Positions 27,541 through 39,400 of a stretch of 64,000 nucleotides of DNA are shown piece by piece. The DNA lies in the NCBI RefSeq assembly GCF_963678635.1, contig NC_087062.1, forward strand, positions 28,484,833-28,548,832, in the 5' to 3' direction. The notes under the pieces were generated by a model. That model worked only from the letters and a program-made list of their open reading frames with translations. It was not told the origin of the DNA and searched no databases. The translations under genes were made by a program, and so were the position numbers. Each line of letters opens with the position of its first letter. Position 1 is the first letter of the stretch. This DNA is from Symsagittifera roscoffensis (lineage: Eukaryota > Xenacoelomorpha > Acoela > Convolutidae).

Positions 27541-30500
27541 CAAGGATATTTTTAGCGATAAGCAAGGCTATTGCAAAAGGGTGCGAGAGTTCTCCTGTAA
27601 AAAATTTTGTTCAGAAAAGGGTCAATTTAGTAGTAAAAGTAAAAGCAAATTCAAACTAAACTACAGTTTTTTAGTAGTCAACAGGGTAGTCTGTTTCCGG
27701 GGTTAATTTTTAAACTAAATTTTCTCGACAAAAAATATAGATTGCAAATTTTTCGTTCTGGTTCGTGGTTTTTGCCTAATTTCCGTCGATGGAATTTCCG
27801 CTGTTTTAACCCTTGAGCTGAGCACGGGAATCGCAATCGGGTACTAGACTTTTTCCGTAAACAGCTTTGTTCACAGAATGTCAAAAATAGAAAAGCTAAA
27901 TTCTGTTTCAATTCAAAAGCTCAAACTTCTTTGCGCGTCTGGCACAATTGAATCTGAAAAACGAATACGCTTGAGACGGCAAAGGTCCTGTGTTCGATTA
28001 CGAGAGAACGCTGTTTTCTTTACTCCGTTTCAAAGGTTAATTGCCACACCGTAGAATAGTTTTTCTTTGCTGTAGGCAATTTACATTGGAGTTGTTTGTA
28101 AAGCTTTGGTTAACTTCTGCAGTTTGTAATTTTACTAAGTTTGCCTCAGTATACTGTATTTCGAATTGTTTTCGCCTTACTCTCGAAAAAACGTGTTCTG
28201 CTCAAATGATTTCGGCTAGTGTTTGAACGGCTTAGTGATCTAATTTTGATTCGTTTCGAGGGGAACAAACATTTAATTCTCCTCTCTGGATCGCACAAAT
28301 TGCTACAAAAAATTTCATACTCGTTTTTTTTTTCAGCTTGAAAGTTTGCTTGATAGATTTTAAGTCGGCTTAAAACGCTACAAAAAATTTCTTAATTGTT
28401 TTTTTTTGCTTGATAGTTTGCTTGATAGATTTTAATTCGGTTTAGTGGCCTCATATTGCATCTTTTGATGAGCGATAAAATTTCTTTGTGCGAGTTTGAT
28501 TTTTGAGGGTGAAGGGAATTAATAACTTTTTGTTAGTCTTGAATGTTATGATTTTTTTGAAAAAAAATTCGGCCTAAGTAGTATATGTCGGGGCAAAAAC
28601 GCGGTTATGGGTGGTAGACTTTTTATAAAAGGTGAGCTATAGATTATCCGGTCACAACCCTATATTTTGGCATAGGTAATAAATTTCCCAATATATTAAG
28701 ATAGCATCTAAAATTCTGAAACCTGCAACCTACATTAATACATACCTTAGTTTAAAAAAATGGTAAGTTTCAAACTGACAAAGAAGACAAAGACTTAATC
28801 TATGGATCTTGAAAATTTGCAGGGTATGCATCTTTCCCACAGTTAGTCGTTGCATAAACTAGTTTTGAAAAAATTTTGTCTGGAAACAATTGCTCTTCAG
28901 ATTCAATATTAAAATGAATCACATTTAATCTCCTTTATTTCTCAAACTTATGACAATATTCAAAAATTATTGTTTTCTTCGGATTTTCCTGGATATTCTC
29001 AGCTGCACTTCAGCAAATCGTAAAAATTTCCAAGTTTTTGAAAAAGAAAAAATAAATGAAGAAAAGTTGAATTACAACGACAAAATCGCACTCGAAGACA
29101 AATAAAAACTGCCGGATCGTATCTAATTTTAACGCTAATTTCTGCTGTCTGCTTTATTTATTGTCTCTTTTTGAAATAACTTTACATTGAAAATTACTGA
29201 GAACTAAGGAATTAAGGGTCAAAGAAAAATGGAGCTAGTTAGAGCATTCAAAGTTGAATATAGATAGGTAATTTTTGGTGAAAAATAGCTTTAAACTATT
29301 AATTTTTATCTGAAAAACTTCCTTTTTTTCTGCAGCACAACTTTCTTGAGATTGCTTTGCTGAAAAATAGGTATAATTATAGGTACGCAATGAAACTCAG
29401 TTCTTAAATTTTGCTTTATCTTTAATCTTACAAAAGAAGACTTTCCGCTCGAGAATTAAATTAGAAATGAAAATTGGGGTAAAGACTGTATCAGTTAAAC
29501 CTTTGTAAATCTTAGCCAATTTTAATTAAGCAAAAAAAAACGTTCATTTCAACCTAATTTCAGAAATAATAAAAAATTGAAGCTAACTGAAGCAAAAACA
29601 CGTTGCCTCAACTTGAATTCAGTCAAGTCAAACACGATAACATTGATTGAACTAGAGAAATTATACATCTGTCTCTGCTGAATTTATCAGGTTTTTGGAA
29701 AAGAACCAGCAAAACCTATCATTTTTCTCTGAAAAGTTTTTCTTCAAAAGGAATTTTTTTTTGAAAATTTACAAAATTGTCTGCATTGAAAACAGATTCT
29801 CGATTATTGTTTGAACCAAAATCTTCCAAAAGAACATTTTATTTATAAAGTTCAGTTTTGAATGATTTTTTGATCGAAAATCTATACCAATTAACTGAAA
29901 ATTTTTGATTTCGATCATTTTTGAGCAGTTTCAGGGGTGAATTCCAGCAAAAAAAGTTCTCTAAAAAATCTCCGAGTTCATCCGAACGTAAAAATTGTTT
30001 TCTGTAGATTTTGAGTAAATGTTTGCCTTCAATGCAGGTTCTTGGTTTCTGCTTTATCTGCTATTTTCCACAAGAGTTTTTTGCTGAAAATTCAACGCTC
30101 AAAAGATAGTTTAGTGGAAAAACTGTATCAGTTAACAATTTTTTTTTTCAATCCAGACAGTTGCATCTCAAATAAATTCTCCTTAAAGCCTCTAAGTTCT
30201 CAATGATTTCAACTATTTTATTAATTGATTAAAACTAAAATTTTATTGCTGTAGATTTCATAGCGTTGATGTCAGTTTGCACAAAAGTTTATGTCTTTTA
30301 AACTATCGCTTACTAAACCAAAGCAATTGCAGTTGTAAACACCTGCTCTGTTAAGAACAAACATACAACTTAAGAAAAAGTATCTCTGAACCAAATAACT
30401 GTATATTCTTCTCTTGAATCTTATCTTAATTTATGTTTTGAACCAAACTTTCAGATCAGAAACATCTATTTTTTAATTTGAAATTTTTCATCTTAAATGT

Positions 30501-30819
30501 CAGTTTGCAAAAAATTTTCCAAAATCATTGGAAAATAATAGAAGAAATCTGGTTCATTTGCAGTCGCTACTGTAGGTTAAAGATATTTCGATCGTTTTAC
30601 GTCAAAATTTTCACGGCAATCTGAACTCGATTGTTGCTTGCGTTGGTTTGTCCGTCCGTTATATCTTTTGAGCAAACACAACAGATCAAAACCAGAAAAC
30701 ACTCTTGTAAAATAGGTTATCACGTAAGGTTTGCTCAGTTTTTGATTTTACATAGAACTTGAACTTCAAATTTAAGTTGTTTCACAAAAACTGAGTCATT
30801 TGCAAGATTTTCAACTATG
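27541..30819. other. Gene-poor AT-rich spacer
   Basis: No gene recognised. An imperfect tandem pair lies at about 28297-28440 (GCTACAAAAAATTTC and TTTGCTTGATAGATTTTAA, twice each). The rest is AT-rich with poly-A and poly-T runs. Confidence 0.5.
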
Positions 30820-31122
30820 CTAATTGACCCCACAGACTTTTATAAATACTTTCAAAAAAATAACTTGGTCGTCATCCGTGTCAATTTTGTTTGGAAGCTG
30901 CTCAAAGTGCTTTCGATCACCTTGTATAGCACTATTGTGACAGGAAGAACGCTTCTTTTTGATATGAATGTTCTTTTCCTTACTGCTAGATGTATGAAAA
31001 TTAAAATTACAATTCGGACACTTCAAAAAGCCACAGTTTTTACGACGTTTTGACGCATTTTGACGTGTGTAACATCTAGCACACTCAAGACATACAACTA
31101 TCTTATTTTTCGGTGATGACAT
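30820..31122 (-). CDS. Hypothetical Cys-rich small protein, 100 codons
   Basis: Open frame MSSPKNKIVVCLECARCYT with four Cys pairs or near-pairs: CLECARC, NCGFLKCPNC and a later SSCHNS, plus two Lys-rich blocks (KEKNIHIKKKR). The spacing suggests a small zinc-binding protein, but no family is recognised. It lies alone between AT-rich spacers; no splice sites, polyA signal or homologue are visible here. It may be an unknown gene, an exon or a transposon relic. Confidence 0.3.
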   Translation of the reverse strand: MSSPKNKIVVCLECARCYTRQNASKRRKNCGFLKCPNCNFNFHTSSSKEKNIHIKKKRSSCHNSAIQGDRKHFEQLPNKIDTDDDQVIFLKVFIKVCGVN

Positions 31123-31329
31123 CTCAATAAGTAAAGAAATAAATTAAGTTGATTTCAGAAATCGTAGACCTGGAAAGTCCCAAAAAAATTTAGTGGGAGA
31201 CTACACTAATTTTGAACTGTCCCAAAAAATAGATTGAGGTAGTCAAACTCAGTTATGCAATTACGTTCACGAACTGTTTTTTAACGTGAAAAAAAAATCA
31301 GAATGAGTTTCATCCTATTTGGTGAAGCT

Positions 31330-31690
31330 GAAAAGAGTAACCGATTAGAGTGGAGCTTTATGGAGTTTTCAAACATTTTGATACAAACCAGTCAGAATCG
31401 AGCTTTACTTATCATGGAACTTTCAACACTTTGATATCAACTAATCAGAATCGAGCTTCACTTATCAACAAATTCTTAACAGTGTTGTGGTCAAAAAATT
31501 AGTTCCAAGCTTCACCTATAATGGATTTGTATTCATTTCAGTAAAAATCATTTGAAATCAAGCTTTTATAAAGAAAAATTTTGACCATTTTGATACCAAC
31601 CAATGAGAAATGAGCATTTGTTCTTTTGAAAAATTTTATCATTTTTGATATTAACTAACAGGATGAAATATTCTGGTTTAAAAATTTCCA
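31330..31690. repeat. Degenerate tandem repeat, period about 65-70 bp
   Basis: Repeated words TTTTGATA..AAC.A.TCAGAAT and GAGCTT.ACTTATCA occur about five times with decay, for example near 31377, 31428, 31590 and 31650. Confidence 0.45.
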
Positions 31691-32495
31691 AAGCTTTCTA
31701 GAGGTTTAGGTAGCCTATGTGAAAGGAGTTTCAAAATCAACTAATCATATTTATTCACTCAAAATTTGATGATTTTTCTGTCTTCATTTTTTGTTTTCCA
31801 GAATTTTCCATTGATTTGTTGTTTACTTTCTAAACACTTAATCTGAGTCAACCCTTATAAAAAAAACATTGGTCAAAATTCATCAATTCTTTCATCAAGT
31901 CTCCTCTCCTTCTTTTTAAAAATCTTTTTAAATTAATGGTGTTCCTGCGCAACAAAAAAATAATACGATCTTAATCAACAACATCACTACTCTACCACTC
32001 TTTTACTTTTTTGACATCTCAGACATTTGTCCTGAAACTTGCTAGTTAATGGAAAAAGCCTGTTTCAAAGGTTTTGCTCTTAACTAGCAAATTTCTTGAT
32101 TTCTGGTAATCAATCAAAAACTCAAGTTATTGAAAAAATATTGAAAACAACTAAAGAAATACAGAAGAGTTAAAAACGTTTAGAACTACATTTACTTTGT
32201 TTGCAACTTTGTCTGAATTATACAAACTTTAGCTGACTTCAGAGTTTAAAAAGTAGTTGTAATTTTCGTAGTACTTTTTTGGCAAACACTGCTAAGTCAG
32301 AACGTAAAAAAAATCAGCAAGACCAAATAATAGTCTTCACTACGTTCTTTACTCCTAATAAACGATGTGTGGATGGATACCCTTACGATTGTTATACAGC
32401 AACTGGCAACAAATTACAACTAGCAACAATTAAAAACTAGCGACAACTTGCAAAAAAAGTGATTTAAAATATATTTAATTAGTAATATAAAACAG
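31691..32495. other. AT-rich spacer
   Basis: No gene, RNA or repeat recognised. Confidence 0.45.
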
Positions 32496-32697
32496 GGATC
32501 AAGTTTACATCCTCCCCCCAGATAGACCAAGTTAAAGATCTTCCGCCCCAGCATTTGATTTGCATTAAAGTTGGTAAAAGCTGCATGTAAAAACTTAGAT
32601 TCTGATTGGCTGAAATTTCCAAGCTTAGAACCAAGTTTACATCCTCCCCCCGAACGGCTGTGGGGAGGGGGTGAGAGGAGGATGTTTACTTGGTCCT
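32496..32697. mobile_element. Short foldback element with C-rich ends
   Basis: The left end GGGATCAAGTTTACATCC and the right end, reverse complemented GGACCAAGTAAACATCC, form the inverted repeat. An inner hairpin pairs 32631-32648 with 32678-32697. The ends match the larger element at 61459-62273 (ACCAAGTTAACATCCTCCCC). A decayed TAAAAC/TAAAAG flank is a possible target duplication. Confidence 0.55.
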
Positions 32698-32865
32698 AAA
32701 AGAGAGGTCAACACTGATTCTTGCTCATAAGAACACTTGTTCCAAGGTATGCGAAGCCAATATCAGCAGAGCGAGCAGTCAGTATTTGCCATTACTGCGT
32801 TTTGAACCAAATTTCATTTTTTGCGAGTTGTGGTTTTTATAACTTTTGCGAATTTTAATTTGAAT

Positions 32866-33190
32866 TTTTTTGTGATACTGTCGTCCCCTGCTTGCACTTC
32901 CTTCCAAAATGTTCAAGTTGCCCACACTTGACGCATCCTTGCTTCTGTGTTCCGGGCCCACTCGCTTCATTCGACCCACTGCCTCGAGCACTGGATTGTC
33001 AACTGTCACTTTTGGACTAGCAGTACCTCGCCATATGACCCTTCTGACAGCACAGATAGCAACCACTACTTGACGCGCATCTCTTCTTCCTCACTGCTTG
33101 CATGGTTATGTGGATATGTCAAGTCCTCTCTCGACGTCGAGCCTTCCTCGAGTCATCCCTGCAATTTCAAGTTCTTGAACTATAGATGAA
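32866..33190 (-). pseudogene. Retroelement gag relic with two zinc knuckles
   Basis: One minus-strand frame contains CYLCCQKGHMARYC and, about 38 residues later, CVKCGQLEHFGRKC. Both fit C-x2-C-x4-H-x4-C, the nucleocapsid knuckle of retroelement Gag. Stops lie between them (a TAG after the first knuckle, then a TGA), and no pol follows. It differs from the gag of both element families in this window. Confidence 0.6.
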
Positions 33191-34698
33191 ATGGGTACCA
33201 ACAATTGGAATGATGATCAACTAACAGTAAATTTTACAATAAACTTCAAATAATCTGCTATCAATTAAATACAAGCATAAATTGATAGCAGTTTCAAAAA
33301 CACAACAGAACAAATCAGATCATTTTATCTTAGAACTTGTCCTGAAAATGAAAATTCTCTCTCGAAAAAATATAGTTTGTGATGTCAGCTGGTTTCATAA
33401 GATTTGAGATAACCAAAACTTGTGTAATCGCTGGAAAAAAATATAGTTTTTTATTTCTGAGTTTACATTGGTCTAAGCATGAAGATTTGAAATTATTAGA
33501 ACAAAACCAAAATGTTTAAATTCTGTTGGGTTAAAATTTGTAAGTCCGTCCCAAGAGAGTTTTCTAAACTGAACGCCTTCAGATAATCGGTGATGTGCTT
33601 TAACTATGTACGAGGATAATTCCAAACAAACCACATCGATTAAGGAGGCTGTCAAAGGTTTTGACATCATACTAGAAGTTGTTCTCGCTAGCATTCATAG
33701 CGAGACAAACCATGGTCGTAACTTCTGAATTTTCTTGTGAACAAAAACAGTGTGTGGAAGACAAAAAGACTGATCGTTACAGAGTTTAAAAGGTTTCAGG
33801 CGCTGTTTTAAAATAGATAAACTAGTGGAGCAAAGTCAGGCTTTTTTCTCTTGCACTTGCTTGTGTTCTTGTCTATTTGGGACTTTTCAGCGATTTTTTT
33901 TTACATTAACCCAGAGCAAATCACCAGAACTATCATCTATGAAACGATCATTATTTTATTTTATAAACTTACTAATGTAATCCATGTGTGGAAATGTCAA
34001 TTTTTTTCATCTGCACCAATATTAGCATCGCAGTGAACTTTTTCTCGAATAATAGGAGTAAAAAAATTGTTCACGCATTGTGATACATTCTCTGCGAGAA
34101 AATAGAATTAATCACTGTGAAAATTTGACTGAACTCGGCTGTTCCTTACGTTTTTTTGCGAAGTGAAAAACTTAGTGCAGATGATTTTTCCAGACCCGGA
34201 TTACAAATACTGATTGTTTTATAGATGGTAGTTCTGGTAAATTGCTCTTGGTCTGTGTAGAAACTTCGCAAAAAATCGAAGTCAATGTTGCCCAAAACTG
34301 ACAATGAGCACAGGCACTCGAGAGAGCAAAAACTTGAGTTTAATCTTTCTTTGTCATTCAGTTTTTATATAAATTTCATGTTGCATTTTTATGACATTAA
34401 ATTCTGTTTTTAAATATCGAAGTTTATGGAAGTTAGTTATTCGTTGTTGACTTGTAGTTTCCGATAATTACGTTTTTCCGATAATTTGCATGTGAAATGA
34501 AATGTTGTCAATCAGCCAGCGACCCAAAAACGATCTGCCTCAGATCGAGACGAGGCAGAAATAGAAGTCTTGTTGCAATTATTAGCTCTCACGATCTTAA
34601 AATTCTCAGAAAAGGCAAATGCAATTTACAATACCACCAGCCAAGCATCACTGTTTCAAAGAGTCTTTTCTGGTTTACAATAAAAACAAAAAGCCAAA
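33191..34698. other. AT-rich spacer before retroelement copy 3
   Basis: No gene recognised. Short open frames at 33473-33694 (minus), 33851-34036 and 34497-34730 have no recognisable domain or codon pattern. Confidence 0.45.
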
Positions 34699-34702
34699 AA
34701 AG

Positions 34703-34912
34703 TGTGAAAAATGCAAATTCAATATCGTAAATTCACTGAATTTAGACTGACTCGTTTTATCTTTAAAGGTTAACAACAATGACTCAAAACATCGCAGACT
34801 AAACTTAAGGTTGGCAGGTATTAATTAATTGGTAGCCGCACTAAACACATAGCTAAACCAATGGCGCCAACACGTAATATATAGTTAGATACTAGGAATA
34901 CTATATATGACA
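34703..34912 (-). repeat. Family Y copy 3, 3' LTR
   Basis: Plus-strand ends TGTGAAAAATG and ATATATGACA; in element sense TGTCATATAT to TTTTTCACA. Differs from 40656-40865 at four of 210 positions. Confidence 0.92.
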
Positions 34913-34922
34913 TTCCCTCAAC
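34913..34922 (-). other. Family Y copy 3, polypurine tract
   Basis: In element sense GTTGAGGGAA lies directly before the 3' LTR start TGTCATA. Confidence 0.6.
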
Positions 34923-35171
34923 AATCATTTTTCAAACAAATGTTTTAAAATTATCCAACGGAAAATGTTTGAGTTTTGAACCAGCAGTAGTCCACCCTCT
35001 CCCTGGGCATAAGTTTTAGTTTAACAAGTTTTCTTTAGTTTCCTTTTTCCACTCCATCTTTCAAGTGTACCTTCCTGCTTAATTCGTGTCCCGCTCTCTG
35101 TCTTCCTCTCCTTTGGTTGTTCTCGCTTTCAATATACTGTCTATCATAACCCCGCTATCAAATACTGTCTA

Positions 35172-36490
35172 TCATAATTTGGATACCGCCGTCCGTTTCC
35201 TGGTACTTTTCCTTGATCCTGTCCCATCTTCTGATTCCTGACTAGAGTATGATACGAGACGTAAGCGTCGCCCTCGTTCCCCTTTCTTTTTAGGTTGTTT
35301 TTCCCCTTGTCCTTCATTACTCAAATTCGGGGCACTTCCCCCTTGTTCGGTGCTCATAGTTTGGACTTCCGTGTCCACCCCCTTAGATTTTGCAGCTCCG
35401 CTTCCTTCGGATAAGTTTGGTCTTCCAGTTCCGTCTTCTACATCTTTAGGCACCTTTGGTTCATTTTCTTCCGCATTTCGCCCTGGTGCTGTTGTTGAGT
35501 TCCCTGCGTATTTAGAAATTGTTATCGGCTCGTACTCCGAATCCGAATCTGCCTCCTCCGCTGGTGAAGATTCTCGCGTTCTGTTATCAGCCTTACTCTG
35601 TGTGCTTGTCCCCGCCGCCTGTTCGTTTGCTGCTCGCTTCAATTCCGCCCGACGTTTCAACGCACTCATGGCTGGGGGTGGTAGTGTTAGTTTGCTCGCA
35701 GTATTTGGCGCGTTGGTCTTGATGACTTTTTCAGCAACCCCACTTTTCCTATGTACAGAGCCATTTGCTAGAGTTAGAGTGTGCTTAGATTCGCTAATTA
35801 CTTTTTGGTTTATGGGTCTATACCTTTTATTGCTATCCTTAATTCGTTGGAACAAAAGTTCGGTCCGTTTACTGGGCTGTTTAGACTTTCCCCCAAAAGC
35901 CTGTTTCCCGTCCCCGTCAGCCATTGGTGATCCATCCGCCGCCGAAACTAGTTGATTCTGTGTCAGTCGCCTAGGGTGGTTCATATGATCGACATCAAAC
36001 TCCACGTCGGATCGTTCCTCCCAATCCGTTGCCATGGGTTGGAGGCTTTTCTGAGTTCTGGTGTCAGTAGAATCTAAATAGCCAGATTTTTGTTTCAACA
36101 CTCTGGCCCAATTTAGGTTTTGCAGGGTTGGCTTTTTCGTAAGATTTCGAAGTACCGTATTTGCTTCCCTGCCGTGATGAGCTTCAAACGGCGATATTTT
36201 GAGAGTAGCATTCGGAGCAAATCTTAGAGCACTCAAGGCTCGTTCTATCATTGATTCTAAGTTTCCACTATCTTTTTCTTTGGCGTAAGTTAAGACAAAG
36301 TTTTTCAGGCTGCCAATGGTACGTTCAACACATCCGGTTGCACGATGATCATTTACGGGTGAATAAATTATTTCTATTCCTTCGGAATTGCAAAATGATT
36401 TAACTGCATTCGATGTGAAACTTGTTCCTTGGTCCGTAAAAATTTTCCTAGGGACACCATGTTGAGATATGTATTGTTTAATGAACTTAA
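35172..36490 (-). pseudogene. pol: Family Y copy 3 integrase core end and tail, shifted frame
   Basis: Continuation of pol in another frame. Upstream of the first Met (36251) the open frame carries the second catalytic Asp region and a VERTIGSLKNF motif with the catalytic Glu. From the Met come RALSALRFAPNATLKISPFE and HHGREANTVL, then a long acidic and basic tail with KKKGERGRRLRL near the end. The tail is 250 residues of low complexity without a chromodomain. The 1080 nt after the Met are open. Confidence 0.8.
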
Positions 36491-39400
36491 GGACCTTATT
36501 TTATTATTTCCGCAGATCATTGCAGAGGGCCAACGTGAGAATCGGTCAACCGCTACCAAAACATATTTACTCGATTCATTTAAGTATCTAATTGGACCCC
36601 AAAAATCTAGTTGTAGACATTCATTCGGCTCCCGTGGTTCATAGACTTTCCCAACGTCACCTTTAGCGCATAATGGTTTAAGGCTTTTACCTGCATCCGT
36701 GCATTCCTTGCACCCATCCGCAGCTGCGACTAAACTACGGTGGAGATAGGGAAACCAGACATCCCTCGCAGCGTCGAACATATTCGAGCGCCCATGGTGA
36801 AACGCATGTATCCGATTGACCACAGCCTTTCTGAGTGGTATGGGGATGACGAGTCGTTCGTCCATCCACAGACAATTTTCCCGCACGTGGAAATCATGTG
36901 TGTGCTGTCCGAGGTAGGCACCCATTGCTCTGACCTTCTTTTCCAATTCCGGGTCCTTACTCTCCACCAGTTCCTTTATCGCGCGCATCTGAGGGTCCCC
37001 TTTATAATTCGCTTCAACTAGTTTTAGGTTGAATATCTCCGGCAATGCACTGCTTTTTCGGATGATCTTACAGTCCCGGGGAATTACTGACATAATGACG
37101 TTTCCTGCTGCTGGGTATGCCGCCGGAAAGAGTTCGCCTCCGAATGCCGAAGGAATGGAGATTACCGTGTTGCATCGGATGTCCCTAGTGTGATGTGTCT
37201 CCGCCTCCAATCGTGCGTCTACTATCTCCACCTCGCTGCTGCTGCCGCTTGTTATTTCTGGATGTTTCAACAATAATTTATTTAGTTTCTTCAAATTAAG
37301 TGATGTCATTGTAGATGTATTTGTTTTGATAGATCGATAACTTGATTTGTTAAATGGAGGACTACTGTTTACTGTGGAATTAATATCAGACTCACGTAGT
37401 TTACATTCGGTGATTGACTTTACTACTTTTGCGCTTTCCCGGTCATTACACTCAGCTATTCGTTTTACTGGCTTCTGATTGGTTGGTCGACATTCACGCG
37501 TTTTGACGCCCTCTTCCGGTGGAATGTTAATTTTATCGTTTCCAACTTGTATATCTTTAGCTGAAACAATTGATTTCTTTGATGTTTTAATGATCCCTTT
37601 ATTGGTATCAATATATCCGAGTGAATTGGTGATTGATTGCCATTTTGCAACTGTGAAAGTGTTATCATAAAGGCTAACTCTTGTTGCTTCCCCCACCGGA
37701 TGCCTTGATAGGTAATCCGCCAGGCCAATTTTAGCCCCAGGCATGTGTTCAATGACAAAATCAAAGGTAATAATTCTATCGATCCAACGAGTTATCCGAC
37801 TGAACATAGTCTTGTTTTTCTTATTGTTCCCATTCAATAAAGATACCAAAGCCTTGTGATCTGTCAGTACAGTAAATTTCCGCCCGAAAATATAATTTCT
37901 AAAATATTCGGAACCCCAAACTACGGCCAGCATTTCTAGCTCATTTGTCGAATATTTCTTTTCGGCCGCATTTAAAAAACGGGATGCAAATGATATTGGT
38001 CGCCAACCCTCGGCGCCTAGTTGTTCGAGTACCGCCCCCAAACCGTTATGGCTTGCGTCGCACACGATACGTATGTCCTTATGTACATCGAAATGCTTAA
38101 GTTCGACAATGTTCGCGACTTGTTTCTTAAGCGATTCCAACGCTGTTTGGCAGTCCGTTGTCCAGAGGAATTCGTTTTTCTTACTGAGTAGTGGACGTAG
38201 GGGCGCCGAAGTTTCTGCTAACGCAGGTAAAAATTTGTGAAGGCTATGGATTGACCCCATGAACGATTTCAATTGAGAGAGCGTTTTCGGGGCGGTTAAT
38301 TTGTCAATTGGGTCTGTTTTCCGCACCATTGGTGTAATCCCTGATTTCGTAATCCGGTGGCCTAACCACTCGCAAGTATTTTTTGCAAATTGACATTTTT
38401 CTAGTTTCAAAGCCATATTTTCTCTATCCAATTTCGTTAAAATCTTCTCCACCAAGGCGATATGTTCGATCTTGGTACCTTTTGAAATTACTAATATATC
38501 ATCAATGAAAGCATGCGCGCACGGAAATTCAGCCAGAATGGCATCCATGACCCGTTGAAATTCCGCCGGCATGGTTGTCATTCCATAGAATCCTGTCTTG
38601 AATCGATATGTACCGGTAGAGCGGCCTCCCACCAGCGAAAAGTTACAATGTTTGCTAGTATTTTCATTTAAAGGAAGTTGAACGTATGCGTACGCGAGGT
38701 CCATCGTTGTAAAAAAAACATCCCCCTGTTTGCGTTCGCTGATAGTTTGCCCTACAATGTCCATTAGTTCTTCAATATTGGGCATTTGGTATTTATTTTT
38801 ATGCACTTGCTTATTCAGTTCTCTAGATTCCAGTGCAAGTTTTACCGAACCGTCCTTTTTCACTGTGATGACAATAGGTGAAACAAAATATTTATCTGAA
38901 CATTCTTCCAACTTTTGGATATGACCTTGTTCCAACAGTTTTTCAATCTCCTTATCGACTTTTTCCTGTAATGTTATAGGTACTCGCCTACCCTTTTGTT
39001 GAATTGGAGTTAGATTCTTGAAAAATTTGGCCTGCACCTTATAATTTCGAATGCGCCCTACCCTGCGAAAAAGATGTTGAAATTGCTTACTGAAATGTGT
39101 CTGCCCTTCATCCAAATCATTGTCCGTCGCCACAGTTCCTTCCTTGGAATGTATACTTTTCACCCCATCCGTCGATGGTGCTTGTACCAGCATCAGTCCT
39201 AGCGAGGGCATTAAATCCCTGCCAATAATAGACGGTCGGCACCCTCCGATGACGTTGATATCCGCCGAACAAGTCCATCCATTGGAATGAAGCGTGACTT
39301 GCATCTTCCCCAGAAATTTTAACGGATTGTTGCCGTAGTCGCGGAATTGGTCGTCTTTTGGATTCAGCGGTTGCAATTTTACGTTGACTGTTCCCAGGGT

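Noticed and set aside
35350-35955. 201-codon plus-strand frame
   Set aside because: Lies opposite the intact integrase tail of copy 3; no domain, explained as a shadow.
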